Shown here one piece after another: positions 1 to 9,888 of a DNA stretch of 64,000 bases; the first letter of the stretch is position 1, and each line of letters begins with the position of its first letter. The stretch spans positions 83,641,836 to 83,705,835 of the forward strand of contig OY757904.1 in NCBI GenBank assembly GCA_963585895.1. Reading direction: 5' to 3'. The notes under the pieces are model-generated. The model ran no database searches. It saw only the letters and a program-made list of their open reading frames with translations, and was not told where the DNA came from. Made by a program: the position numbers and the translations under genes. Source of the DNA: Sepioteuthis lessoniana (taxonomy: Eukaryota > Mollusca > Cephalopoda > Myopsida > Loliginidae).

Positions 1-261
1 TTACGGGCTGTTAAAATAAAAAATTACAATATTTTGTAGGCAATTTAGAATATATTAGCTCGAGGCACTAGTAATGCGGAAATGAGGCATTCCCGGGCAA
101 AATTTAACCTACTCGGCTGTATACTAGGTACAATACCGTCTAGTAGCGTTCTAAAAATTAAAGAATTTCTCTTAGTCAAGTTAAAAGGAAAAACAAAAAA
201 AATTTTTTTTTTTTTTCACTTGAAAGTTATTAATTCCTGGCGAAATCTATCAACAATAGAG

Positions 262-263
<2 letters not shown>

Positions 264-296
<33 letters not shown>
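264..296. repeat. (TA)n microsatellite
   Basis: Perfect TA run of about 33 bases. No element end was recognised beside it. Confidence 0.95.
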
Positions 297-301
<5 letters not shown>

Positions 302-743
302 GATGGTTGGTTTCAATGTATGTCAACTCTTCTTGAATTATTTTATCCTAACTTCCCGTTCTTTTTTAAAACTGACATCAAATTCCACGTTTAAGCTCAA
401 AAGATAACTTGCTGCGTTCTGCTTCATCTCATTTTAGAACTCATTGTCAAATTGTAGCGAGACAAGACGATGACAGACGAGTGCACAGTTCTTTCTCAAA
501 CTTTGCATTAACCGTAACGTATGGGTCGGCGCATTGTTATTCAGTACACGCATTCATTAAGAGGGTCTTACTAACGACTGTGTTACCCCACCAGAGAGTG
601 TATGCTTATGCATGCGCCTTAAGGTCTCCGGCGATTTGATACCAAGCTTCGTAAACGGTTCTCGCGATATTAAAAATGGCTGGATACTTCCGGACAACTC
701 TGGGAATTTTGTTAAAAAGACAGTTAAAACTTTGCATCAACAA
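297..743. other. Unassigned, no gene seen
   Basis: Single-copy-looking sequence between two microsatellites. Two overlapping short open frames are present but have no recognisable family, start context or splice pattern, so I call no gene. Confidence 0.5.

Positions 744-838
<95 letters not shown>
744..838. repeat. (TA)n(TG)n compound microsatellite
   Basis: About 16 bases of TA pass directly into about 79 bases of TG. The same TA-to-TG compound arrangement recurs at 3928, 4517 and 12096. The poly-Val/Cys frames over it are translation artefacts. Confidence 0.97.
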
Positions 839-839
<1 letters not shown>

Positions 840-944
840 TTATATGTAAGCATAGTTTATTTTGTTTTCATTTGATAGCAGCGCTTTTATGGATTTATCT
901 AGACATGTCAGTTAAACACATCTCCACACATACGACTCCTGTCA

Positions 945-1600
945 GCAGGACATAGAATAAACTGCACAATCAACAAAGGGGTAAAACTCCCCCACCCCAA
1001 AAAGTGATGTCCTCGGTAGGACACGAAACTGCATCCAGTTGTGAGACTCCCTTTCTGGAGCTCTGGAAAGTGTGGGGTTTCCCTTTATTGTCATTACTTC
1101 AAGGTTGTCTCTGATTCGGTGTAGTAGTACCCGTTATGTTCTCATCTACGGATCAAATAAATCTGTTTGAAAATTATTTGTATTGGATAAATGTACGTGA
1201 AACTATATTAATGTGAATAAACAAATGATAATTATAAAATAGGAATCATTACTTTAAACAATGATGCCAAAGCCATGCATTTAGAAGAACTATTGTGGTA
1301 CTATTTAACCTATAGCTGCGGGAATAAAGGTATTCATACTAAAAGTGAAGGTAATAGCACGAATGGAGATCGAATTCGCTTACTACGCTATTACAGTCTA
1401 GCACGTTAGCCACTACACTTCAGGTAATTCCCCAAAAATATTAGAATAGGATTAGGATATTTGATAACATTTAACTGTGAACTAATGATTATTAGAGTCA
1501 AATAAAGTGATTTTTTTAAAAATTGATTGCAATGAATTGTTGAAAATTGTTGATTAAATGCAAATATTTAGAAATAAATCAAATTTTGGTGTACGTTCGT
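945..1600 (+). repeat. SINE-K copy, split by a nested SINE-R
   Basis: The body matches the other SINE-K copies: a pyrimidine-rich block after the head, a GACACGAAACTGCATCC stretch, a block ending in a CATCTACGGATCAAAT-like motif, then AATACTTGAAACC-type body units. The body is interrupted at about 1265-1425 by a minus-strand tRNA-like SINE. It resumes at about 1430 with the TTTAACTGTGNGAAC unit and the ACAAATGAATCAAATTT-like pre-tail near 1575. The canonical stem-loop tail is degraded. Confidence 0.7.
1265..1425 (-). repeat. SINE-R copy nested in SINE-K
   Basis: Read on the minus strand, the head contains TAGTGGCTAACGTGCTAGA (A-box-like) and GCGAATTCGATCTCC (B-box-like). It is followed by GGTTAAATAGTA and a TTTGGCAT-like tail start, matching the copies at 24603 and 46556. 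It lies inside a plus-strand SINE-K, so it inserted later. It is too diverged from a cloverleaf to be a tRNA gene. Confidence 0.65.
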
Positions 1601-2095
1601 GGGAGAAGGTGTGTGTATACATTCTCATTTTAAAGTTTTCATACAAGAAAGTTTTCAAAGGAATTTGAACTCTTTAACATTATAAATCAAAAGTTATTTT
1701 GAATTTTCCAGAAGCTACCTTTATTAATCCCCAAAATTGTGTCCCTATATCCGGTAGCCTGACCCACTAAGTGATGCAGGATGAAAATATGAAATGTAAC
1801 CTGTTCATAGGCAATTGAATTACAGAAATAATGATTTCCCGGTTCAGTCATATGTACTTCTAAGGAGCAGCACAAATTCTAGCTGTTTGGGTTCTGTTGT
1901 ACTATAGACTTCTTTTTGAATGTAAATCCGATTTCATTTTATATTCCGTGCTTTCTATGTGCCACCCTCTTGGCCCACTTGTGGGTTTTTTGGTTCTTTA
2001 TGATGTAATATTGTCTGATGAGGGCGAAAATTTGTTACACTGTGTTGCACTACCTATATATACTCTCTTCCTAATATCGAGCTCACTTACAGATA
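1601..2095. other. Unassigned, no gene seen
   Basis: AT-rich DNA without a recognisable element. A CTGATGAGGGCGAAAA string occurs at about 2017-2032, but no hammerhead stem II can form there. Confidence 0.4.
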
Positions 2096-2097
2096 CT

Positions 2098-2340
2098 ATA
2101 GCCTTTAAACTGGCATAATGGTTTATGTTTGCCAATGGCCTGGAAGACCGGAGTTCAATCCCAGGTCGTATCATACCAAAGACTCGAAAATGGTACCTAA
2201 TACCTCCTTGCTTAACATTATGGATTATAAGGTACGGATCAAGTATAAGTAAAACAATCCAGGAAAAGGAGTAGCGTCCTCTCCTACACCTCGGTGTAGT
2301 AGCCAAAGAAAAAGGAACCTTCGGGTTGCCGTCGACAACG
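2098..2340 (+). repeat. tRNA-derived SINE (unclassified head)
   Basis: The head has an A-box-like ACTGGCATAATGG and, about 40 bases later, a B-box-like GGAGTTCAATCCCAGG, with the spacing of a tRNA-derived pol III promoter. The body ends with CTCCTACACCTCGGTGTAG and a GGGTTGCCG block immediately before a TA/TG microsatellite. The SINE-K/R stem-loop tail was not recognised, so I place it outside those families. Confidence 0.6.
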
Positions 2341-2360
2341 GTCGTTTAACTTATATCTAT

Positions 2361-2378
2361 GTATATATATATATATGT

Positions 2379-2425
<47 letters not shown>
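2361..2425. repeat. (TA)n(TG)n microsatellite
   Basis: Short TA run passing into an imperfect TG run that abuts the 3' end of the preceding SINE. Confidence 0.95.
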
Positions 2426-2428
<3 letters not shown>

Positions 2429-3370
2429 TTGTGAAACTTGTTACAAACCTTCGGCGTGTTTAGAAATATATTTCTACCCACCGAGATTTTGACATTTGCA
2501 ACAATTTCCCAGTGTCAATTTTTCCTGGGTTTCGCAATAAAGACATCTTTACTATTAACATGGCAATTTTATGTTAAGATATGGGATAAACAATTCAGTT
2601 GTACATCTTTTTAAATCGTGGATCTTTTATGCTACTTTTTCATTTTTTTTCTTCTTTCCACGAGTCTTGAGAAGAAAAGATAAATAAAAGCAATAAAAAT
2701 AACAACTTTTGTTTGACAAGGTTGTTACTTAAACAAATTCCCAGGTTTTATGAAGTGAATGTTAAAAATGACATTCTTGATTCATTTTGAAAAGAACAAA
2801 ATCAAGTTAATCCAATGAAAAAAAACTTGAACTTGCCAAAAGCATAACAAAACGCCTGTCATTAAATTTCTGAACCTAAATCGTCTGATATTTCATGATG
2901 AAGCATTTTACTATTCTATAAATTATTCGAAAGAGTATCTCTATCTTTATTGTTTTTATCCCAACGTTACTGAAGAGATAGCATCAATCTAGGAAGAAAG
3001 TTCTATCTACAAATTATTGATTCAACAAAGATGAAAAGAAAAATAATTTTGCTCATTTTTTTTTTTTTTTTTTTTTTTTGCTTTTCCTACTGGTCCTATT
3101 CACATCAGATTTCTCGAATTTTTGTTTTGTGAACAATTCATCGTCGAGGGAAAAAAACGTCTGGGTGACACTTCATCGAACAAATGGCTTTGGTTTATGT
3201 ATTTAACAGCTTATCACCCCACTCCACCACGACGAATTAGTTAATGACGAAATTTGACACAAATTATTTACTCACAGTTAAAAAGTTTCGATCCGGAATT
3301 TCGTTTCCTTTTTTGTAAAAAAAATTGTTTCCTTATCTGTTCTTTTTAATCAAACAGGCATATCTATATA
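2426..3370. other. Unassigned AT-rich stretch
   Basis: No long frame, no element termini and no tRNA-like boxes recognised. Contains a poly-T run at about 3057-3079. Confidence 0.5.
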
Positions 3371-3373
3371 TAT

Positions 3374-3570
3374 TATAAATTTAAATTACCCGAAAACCCG
3401 ACAAGCATTGCGCACGACATATGGAACCAATGGACAGCTGTTTCGACCTTATTAGGTGTAATCAGCAGTGTGTACCGTGATCTCCTCCAGACCGGAGATC
3501 GAACCAGCGATCCCAGAATGCAGAGTCTGGAAATTCTACCAATGAATAACTGGTCCACATCGCACATAGG
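3374..3570 (-). repeat. SINE-H copy: tRNA-like head plus decayed hammerhead
   Basis: On the minus strand the unit starts with a tRNA-like head (A-box-like CATTGGTAGAATTT, B-box-like GGTTCGATCTCC). A hammerhead-shaped segment follows, then an AT-rich 3' end reaching about 3374. The order is the same as in the copy at 17845-17982. A partial opposite-strand copy lies at 3786-3895. Confidence 0.7.
3428..3470 (-). ncRNA. Decayed hammerhead ribozyme in SINE-H
   Basis: Minus strand. Stem I is CACTG against CATTG, with four of five pairs. The core CTGATTA (3465-3459) differs from the required CTGANGA at one conserved G. Stem II is ACC/GGT (plus one C-C mismatch) around TAATAA. GAA at 3444-3442 follows, then a two-pair stem III, then GTC, with predicted cleavage after 3433. 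Two substitutions separate it from a canonical type I hammerhead, so it is probably inactive. Confidence 0.6.
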
Positions 3571-3785
3571 TCCTACCAAAGTAACTAATTATAGTAAATT
3601 CGTGGCCACTTAACCTGATGTGATTTGTAGTTACATCTGTACTCTTACAGTAAACATGGCCACCTCCAAAAGGATTGTAGATATGCATCCGCGTAATCAT
3701 AACTTCATGGGCAAGAAAATAGACATACATTTTTTTTTCAAATAGAAGAATTATACTATAAACTTGAATTATCATGACCAGAAAA

Positions 3786-3895
3786 TCCAGCGATGTGGAC
3801 CGGTAGTTTAGAGGTGTAGTTTCAACTCTGCATTCAGTGGTTCCGTATGTTGCGCAAAGTGCTTGCCGGATTTTCTGACTGTGGTAATTCAAATC
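3786..3895 (+). repeat. Partial SINE-H copy, opposite orientation
   Basis: Shares GCGATGTGGACC at its start and a GTTCCGTATGTTGCGC-like 3' part with the minus-strand copy at 3374-3570. The segment that would hold the B box and the ribozyme is missing, so it is an internally deleted copy. The pair forms an imperfect inverted repeat about 220 bp apart. Confidence 0.55.
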
Positions 3896-3926
3896 TATGA
3901 TATAATCCTTCTATTTAAAAAAAGTG

Positions 3927-3927
<1 letters not shown>

Positions 3928-4019
<92 letters not shown>
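3928..4019. repeat. (TA)n(TG)n compound microsatellite
   Basis: About 40 bases of TA followed by about 50 bases of TG. Confidence 0.97.
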
Positions 4020-4021
<2 letters not shown>

Positions 4022-4385
4022 ACATCTAGAAATTCAAGCAGATTACCCCAAACACTACATTTTAATCCCCAAACATTTACAATTTCATCAATTCTTAAAC
4101 ACTGAATATTCTACTTAACTTATCTTCGAAAACAAACGAAAGAAAAGAAACAGTTAAAATTATTTTCAAATTTGAAATAATCTTTATGCAATAACTAAAC
4201 TTCTGATTATCGAATCAAATGTTAAAAAAAAGTTTGATTTTCATAAACGTGAATGTTATTCATAAACTTCAGTCTTGAAATAAACATTCCCTATGGGCGA
4301 AATCTGTGAACATTGATAACAGATTAATGAAACCTTTATGTGTCGAGTTTCTCGTTCAAATACACAAACATATAGCAATATATGC
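4020..4385. other. Unassigned, no gene seen
   Basis: AT-rich sequence without recognisable termini or coding potential. Confidence 0.5.
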
Positions 4386-4514
4386 ATTTATGTTTATATA
4401 TACACACATGCACACAAACGCATACACAGATACATATTTATATATACACGCATACACACAGGTATATACATACATACATACACGTACGTGCATGTGCGCA
4501 CACAAAAATACGCC

Positions 4515-4589
<75 letters not shown>
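4386..4589. repeat. Cryptic CA/TA tract ending in (CA)n(TA)n
   Basis: Imperfect ACAC/ATAC-rich tract from about 4386, then pure CA (about 4517-4546) and pure TA (about 4547-4589). Five overlapping open frames here are artefacts of simple sequence. Confidence 0.93.
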
Positions 4590-4592
<3 letters not shown>

Positions 4593-4804
4593 GCGTGCAG
4601 CAAGTCAGCTTAGCGTAATACTGTTTTATTAACATAGTTATGTTTCACCTAAATGAAGTCTTCATCGAATAAATTAATTATCAAGTTAAATGAAATGTTC
4701 AAAACGGCTTCCTTCTTCCTCTAAACAGATTTGACATGTCTCTTCTAGAATGGCAAATCCTTTGTTCTAAAATTAATCAAAATACAGCGACTGCCATAAT
4801 TTCT

Positions 4805-5215
4805 TACGATCTGTTAGCCTTGTCGGTGGAGCTTAGAGTAAGCCGATGGCATCCTCTGTAAAGGAATAATACCCCCCTCCAAAAATGAGCTGTCCTTTGT
4901 ATGACACGAACCGGCATCCGATGGTGGGGCTCCAGTTGTAATATTACTGTCACGTCCACGCTGACTCGAAATGATAGTACGTCTTAGGGTCTCATCTATG
5001 GATCAAATAGATCTACTTAAAAATTATTGGTGTTAGATTGGAATGCGTGTAACCATATAACAGTGCGCAAGAAATTATTATCATTTATATAGAATCGTTA
5101 ATGTTTGGTTGGAATAATGTTTGATTAATAATGTTAAACTGTCTGAAAATTATCATTATTATTACTTATTTGAAATATTATAATTATGTAAATTATCAGT
5201 TGCCTTGCTGCATGT
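4805..5215 (+). repeat. SINE-K copy
   Basis: The head reads TTGTCGGTGGAGCTTAGAG, close to a tRNA-Lys A-box region. A C-rich block, TGTCCTTTGTATGACACGAA, GCATCCGATGGTGGGGCTCC and CTCATCTATGGATCAAAT follow, then body units containing AACCATATAACAGTGNGCAA. It runs directly into a second copy and lacks its own stem-loop tail. Confidence 0.75.
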
Positions 5216-5640
5216 CTGCACCGCCCCCCAAAAATGGGTGTTTTGAGTATGACACTAAATAGCATCCGGTGGTGAGGCTCCAGGCCTGAAGCTTTGAGGA
5301 ATATGGAGTTATTCTTTCATTGTCATTACTCTTAGGTCCACTCTAATCCATAATGATAGTTGCTATTAGAGTCCTATTTATGGGAAAAATAAGTCTGTTT
5401 GAAAATATTTTGTGCCAGATAGGAATACTTGATATTATATAACGCTGTACAAAGGATTTGTATTAAGAATAGTTACTTGAATTCTTTATTAAGAATGATT
5501 ATTATTATTTACTCGAAACCATTAAATTGCTTGCAAATTATTGGTACTTGATAAGAATACTTAAATCCATATAGCTGTGTGCAAGCAAATGATAATTATT
5601 GAGTAGGAATAGTTCCTACAAACCATATAATAGTTGGTTG
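5200..5640 (+). repeat. SINE-K copy in tandem with the previous one
   Basis: Restarts at a TGCCTTGCTGCATGTCTGCA head-like block and repeats the whole order seen in 4805-5215, ending in several AATACTTNATATCATATAA body units. Head-to-tail arrangement of two tailless copies suggests local tandem duplication or insertion into a pre-existing copy. Confidence 0.7.
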
Positions 5641-5702
5641 GTTTGTTGGTTATATGGTTTAATGCATATCAATCCTTGATGCTTATTTAATTCAAAATAT
5701 TG

Positions 5703-5704
<2 letters not shown>

Positions 5705-5787
<83 letters not shown>
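5705..5787. repeat. (TA)n microsatellite
   Basis: Perfect TA run of about 82 bases ending next to the left mariner terminus. TA is the target dinucleotide of Tc1/mariner elements. Confidence 0.97.
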
Positions 5788-5788
<1 letters not shown>

Positions 5789-5789
<1 letters not shown>

Positions 5790-6685
5790 ATTGTGCATTC
5801 AATAAGTTTCCAGACTTTTTTGTACAGGCATTTAAAGTTGTCGTAGACTCTTGAAAATTCACTATGTTATTGCTATACATCTTATGAGATGACTGACCAA
5901 TTTTTATGATTTCAGCTTCAAATCAACAGCTACAGCAGGAATTGGAATACACCCTACTAAAGCCTGATTGTCACAGCTGGTGAATGTAAAAAATGCAATC
6001 TGGACCTGAGGACACTTAAGAAGAACGATATGCATTAAAATTCTGTTTTAAACTTGGAAAAAATGCCATAAAAACCTATGGAATGCTTCAGACTGCTTTT
6101 CGACCGTCTTGCATGAATCAAGCATCAGTTTTTGAGTATCATAAGAGATTCAAGGAAGGCAGGGAGTCTGTGAGGGATGATGAGAGGTGTGAGAGGAGTA
6201 AGGAAATCAATACACCAGAGTTGATTGGCCAAAGGGTTAGGCTTAGGGCTACTATGTTGAGGTTTTAAGGGAATTCAGGAAGAGATTCCGTCGGAAGAGG
6301 CCAGCATTCTTCAAATCGGGTCAGTGGCATTTCCACCAGGACAATGCACCAGTCCACAACTCCGTCCTTGTCACAGACTATTTGACCAAGATGGGCATCA
6401 AGACAGCTCCTCAGCCTCCCTATAGTCCAGACCTTGCTCCCTGTGACTTGGTTATTCCCTTAGCTCAAAGGAGACAATTGAGGAGATGAAAGAGGCTGTG
6501 ACGAAGGTCATTGACGCGATCACACAAAAGGAATTCCATGGGGCCTTCCAGGAGTTGTTGGAACGGTACAACAAGTGCATTACCGCTGGAGGAGATTACT
6601 TTGAAGGAGACTAGAATTTCATGTGTGTATTATCAATAAAAGTGCTCATACGAAAAAAGTCTGGAAACTTATTTAATGATCCTCG
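5789..6685 (+). mobile_element. Internally deleted mariner element
   Basis: Terminal inverted repeats share AATAAGTTTCCAGACTTTTTT with TNGTA beyond, at 5800-5830 and, inverted, at about 6650-6675. The right end is followed by TA; the left flank is less clean. The unit is about 0.9 kb, against about 1.3 kb for a full mariner, which agrees with the internal deletion seen in the transposase. It is non-autonomous but could in principle be moved in trans by a related transposase. Confidence 0.85.
6020..6615 (+). pseudogene. Mariner transposase, internally deleted
   Basis: The N-terminal part (about 6028-6225) reads as a mariner DNA-binding region, with a KFCFKLGKNA motif and then FEYHKRFKEGRESVRDD. 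A TAA at about 6266 ends this frame. The C-terminal part (about 6270-6612) continues in another frame with the catalytic surroundings HFHQDNAPVH and YSPDLAPCD, a second frame change near 6450, and the family terminus AAGGDYFEGD-like before a stop. The stretch that would carry the first catalytic Asp is missing. A mariner transposase of this kind cuts and pastes at TA; this one cannot. It is recognised from family motifs, not from a search. Confidence 0.85.
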
Positions 6686-6844
6686 TATATATAAGATTTG
6701 TAAGTAAATAGTTCGTGAGTAACATTTTTTTAACTAGTTAAAGCACATTTGTTTGCACACAGTTAAATGGTTTCAAGTATTGCTATCAAATACTAATAAT
6801 TCTATTTGATATCAATCATTTGTTTGCACACAACCATATAATGG

Positions 6845-7110
6845 TGACTACATTATTAGTATTAGATAGCAATACTTGAAGCCATTTAACAGTATGCAAA
6901 TTATTTGTATTAGATCGGAATACTTGATATTGTATGCAGTAATAATGATTATGGATAAAAAAAAGAACAATTTAAAAATATACAATGGAAAATTTAGTCA
7001 TGATTACTATAAAACATTTACAAATAAATCAAATTTCGGTATCAAATAACCAATTAGGTGTTGATGTGCCGTTAAACAAATGAACTAAACCAAACCAAAC
7101 CTAAGCACGG
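6845..7110 (+). repeat. SINE-K 3' part with tail
   Basis: Body units (AATACTTGAAGCCATTTAACAG and repeats), the pre-tail ACATTTACAAATAAATCAAATTTCGG, then the tail with a GTTGATGTGCC arm and an ACCAAACCAAACC end. It faces the minus-strand copy on its left, so the two form an inverted pair. Confidence 0.7.
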
Positions 7111-7247
7111 GTTAATTAATGAATTAATTAAAATCAATTTTTAAAATACAAATAAACAAAGTTAAAAAATGTTAAAATGCATATACAAATTAAAACACAA
7201 CCGTGTTGATGAAATATTATATTGCTTTATATCTTTCGACCCACCGT

Positions 7248-7365
7248 AGATAGAGAAAGAAAGAGAGGGACAGATAGAGAAAAAGAGAGTGGAAAAGAGA
7301 GGGAAAAGAGAGAAAAAGGAAAAGCGAGCAAGAGATAAAGAAAAGAAAGAAGAAAAGAGAGTGAG
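7248..7365. repeat. Purine-rich GA/GAAA tract
   Basis: Strongly strand-biased A/G tract made of GAGA and GAAA. Ser/Phe/Leu-rich minus-strand frames across it are artefacts. Confidence 0.85.
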
Positions 7366-7512
7366 GAATATTGTATGTATGATACAGAACAACGCTGAGG
7401 GAATCATTGTTGTAATCACGATGTTTTCGAGGTATAACTCTGATCACATGTGAGTGCCTGCCGTGTAGTGCGAGTGAAATTGTCAAATTGTTCAATGACG
7501 AATTAGCAAATT

Positions 7513-7514
<2 letters not shown>

Positions 7515-7559
<45 letters not shown>
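7515..7559. repeat. (GA)n microsatellite
   Basis: Near-perfect GA run of about 45 bases. Confidence 0.95.
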
Positions 7560-7561
<2 letters not shown>

Positions 7562-7899
7562 AAAAGTATTTTACCTTCTTTTATGTATTATCTGAGAATC
7601 TTTTTTTCTCTTCTTTTATCATCACAGATGCAATTGAATTTTTGTGGACGAGAAATATTTTTCTTTTTTCTTTTTTTATATAGAGAGAAAGAAAATGTTT
7701 GTTCGTTATTTACACGCGTAATCAGTGGAGCTTGTAATTAAGAAATGTCCGGGAATCTTTAAGGTTGGTTGGATGAAAGGAAATTAAAAAAATACCGAAT
7801 AGTTTGTATCCATCAAAAGATAAATTGGTCGTCAATTGTTATGAGGCATGTGGGGGGTGAATTAGGTCGGATGAAAAACAGGCTTGAAATAAATTTATG

Positions 7900-8039
7900 A
7901 GAAGAAGAAGAAGAAGAAGAAGAAGAAGAAGAAGAAGAAGAAGAAGAAGAAGAAGAAGAAGAAGAAGAAGAAGAAGAAGAAGAAGAAGAAGAAGAAGAAG
8001 AAGAAGAAGAAGAAGAAGAAGAAGAAGAAGAAGAAGAAG

Positions 8040-8069
<30 letters not shown>
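7900..8069. repeat. (GAA)n trinucleotide repeat, about 57 units
   Basis: Uninterrupted GAA over about 170 bases. Long GAA tracts can form triplex DNA. The poly-Arg, poly-Ser and poly-Phe frames over it are not genes: all three frames are open simply because the unit contains no stop. Confidence 0.98.
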
Positions 8070-8070
<1 letters not shown>

Positions 8071-8239
8071 GATGACAGAAAAGTAAGAACTTATTAAGAG
8101 AATGGAAATTGAAAACGAGTAAAAGTAGGAAGCAAGAAGAAACAAAATAAAGTAGAAAGAGAGCAGGTGTAAAAGAGTGGAAAAATGGGAAAGATGAAAA
8201 AAAGAAAGAAAAGGAAATCATTGCAAGAAATATTAGACA

Positions 8240-8384
8240 GCACGCACACACACACATATATATATACACATACATACACATATATATATATATATATAAC
8301 AAATCAAGAGAGAGAGAGAAAGAGTGTGTGTATGAGAGAGAGAGGGAGAGAATGTGGGGGGTAAGGGAATAAAATAAAATTAAC

Positions 8385-8419
<35 letters not shown>

Positions 8420-8430
8420 GGAGAGGGAGA
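8240..8430. repeat. CA/TA and GA microsatellite cluster
   Basis: CA/TA mixture at about 8240-8298, then interrupted GA tracts at about 8306-8352 and 8387-8430. Confidence 0.9.
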
Positions 8431-8489
8431 AAAAGAGAAGTAACCAAAAAAGAAAACTCAGAAAGCCAGGCTGACAGAGAAACAAGGAG

Positions 8490-8870
8490 ATTTTGGTTGC
8501 TTGTTTGGGGTTTATGGCATATCAACCTTTGAAGGTTATTTAATGCCAAATCTATTTTTATACAAATGATCTATTTCGAACAATTCAGTTCGGCATGTGT
8601 ACACAGTTTAATTGTCAAAAGCAGTTCTGATTCAACCTATTCAGTTTAGTATAAGTGTAGATTTTTTTTAGACAGAGTTGAATGTCAAAACAGTTCTATA
8701 TTAAACAATTCAGTTTAACGTAAATACAATTTCAAAGTCAAAAACAGTTCCATTTCAAACAATTCAGTTTAGCATACCAAAACAGTTCTATTTCAAACAA
8801 TTCAGTTTAGCATAAGTACGCAGTTTAGTTCTATTTAACACATAGATAGGGCCTTATCAGATGCTAACTT
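8490..8870 (-). repeat. SINE-K copy (AACTGAATTGTTTGAAATAG subtype)
   Basis: On the minus strand it begins inside the head region at a CTATCTATGTGTTAAAT block. It then holds several units with CTAAACTGAATTGTTTGAAATAG, and ends with the tail at about 8509-8555 (GGCATTAAATAACC, GGTTGATATGCC). It is 5'-truncated and joins the copia gag relic at about 8868 in the same orientation. Confidence 0.8.
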
Positions 8871-9660
8871 CTTCTTCTGCTGCTGCTTTGATGGTATCTC
8901 GCTTTTTATAGCGGCATGACTTCCTCACATTTTGCAGTAGTTACACCACTTTTTATTTTTCTTGAAATTGTTTGGGAATATTTTTGCTACATGTCCTTTT
9001 CCATTACACTTAAAACACGAAACTTCCTTATTCATTTTTAAAAATGAAATGGTTAATTTCATAACATTGTCATCATTTGAGTTTTGATTATATTTATCCG
9101 TGTCCTCGAAACTTCGAAGTTGCGTTTTTAATTCGGAGAACGTTAGCTCCTTACTGCTATGAGTCACATATATCGAAAAAGCATTAAATGTTCTAGGTAG
9201 TCCTTTTAGAACCATGGCAATTATTAAACCATCGCTTAATGTTTCTCCGGGATTTCTTTGTGCCATTAATGTTGCTTCTGTTCTAATGATATAGTCGGTA
9301 ACACCTTCATTCTGTTCCTTTCTTAGTGACGTTAATTTGGTATATAAAGAAATAATTCTTGGTTTTCCCTTACCTGCATAATGGTCATGCAATATCCTTA
9401 GAGCTTCTCTTCCATTGTCCGAGGCTTCTCTCATGATAAGGGACAGTCTTTTGTCATCCAGGAATTGTATCAGTTCATTATATGTTTCCTCATTCCTTTC
9501 CGTATCTGTTTCGTCTCCGTAAAGGTTTTTACCTAAAATGGCCTTCTTTTAAACCTAATGTGTGCAGGTATCCTAAGAACTTCGTTTCCCAAATTTCATA
9601 TTTGGTCTCATCTCCGTTAAATAATAACCTGCGCCACCGACTTCAATTATCTCTTCTGCT
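8860..9660 (-). pseudogene. Ty1/copia-type gag relic
   Basis: Minus-strand coding remnant of a copia-type Gag, the structural protein that packages retrotransposon RNA. Visible in order: a WETKFLGYL block (about 9580-9610), a frame break near 9545, then ELIQFLDDK and SLIMREASDNGREALRILHD (about 9370-9480), KPRIISLYTKLTSLRKEQ, and a zinc knuckle CFKCNGKGHVAK (about 9000). That knuckle has the CX2CX4H pattern but lacks its last Cys. A second CNYC knuckle is followed by an in-frame stop at about 8925. Protease, integrase and reverse transcriptase are absent: the element is cut off at about 8868 by a SINE-K copy. The residue patterns are those of the UBN2/gag-polypeptide of LTR copia type family. 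Non-functional. Confidence 0.85.
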
Positions 9661-9672
9661 AGGCCCATAACC
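9659..9672 (-). promoter_or_regulatory. Copia-type half-tRNA primer-binding site
   Basis: The minus strand reads GGTTATGGGCCTAG directly inside the LTR end. It differs at one base from the complement of the initiator tRNA-Met anticodon-stem region that primes Drosophila copia. Position, sequence and the adjacent gag agree. It would be the minus-strand DNA priming site. Confidence 0.7.
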
Positions 9673-9843
9673 TGTTGAAGTTGCCACGTCTTAAGATTAG
9701 GATATGTAGAGAGAAATTAGACGAAGGAAAATAAGACGTGTGCTTCTTGAAAAGGAGAATAGATAATTAATTTTATTTTACAAAAAGGAGAGTTACACAA
9801 AACAACCGCTTGGGGTTATCGAACTTGATTTACCTCTTTTTAA

Positions 9844-9888
<45 letters not shown>

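Larger units (their letters stand above)
5632..6850 (-). repeat. Minus-strand SINE-K split by TA tract and mariner
   Basis: The inverted tail lies at 5632-5695, with GTTGATATGC on the minus strand. The body units lie at about 6690-6850 and read TTTGTTTGCACACAGTTAAATGG on the plus strand. The (TA)n at 5705 and the mariner at 5789 separate them. I infer one minus-strand SINE-K into whose TA-rich part the mariner inserted. Confidence 0.5.

Noticed and set aside
1010-1040. GTCC/GGAC hairpin followed by GAAAC in a SINE-K head, hammerhead-like
   Set aside because: The CTGANGA half of the core is absent here and in the other SINE-K copies.
2017-2032. CTGATGAGGGCGAAAA, which contains both hammerhead core halves
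   Set aside because: Only four bases separate the halves, so no stem II can form, and stems I and III do not pair.
7895-8485. 196-codon Phe/Leu/Ser-rich frame and the poly-Arg and poly-Ser frames beside it
   Set aside because: All come from the (GAA)n and (GA)n tracts; stop-free on both strands for trivial reasons.
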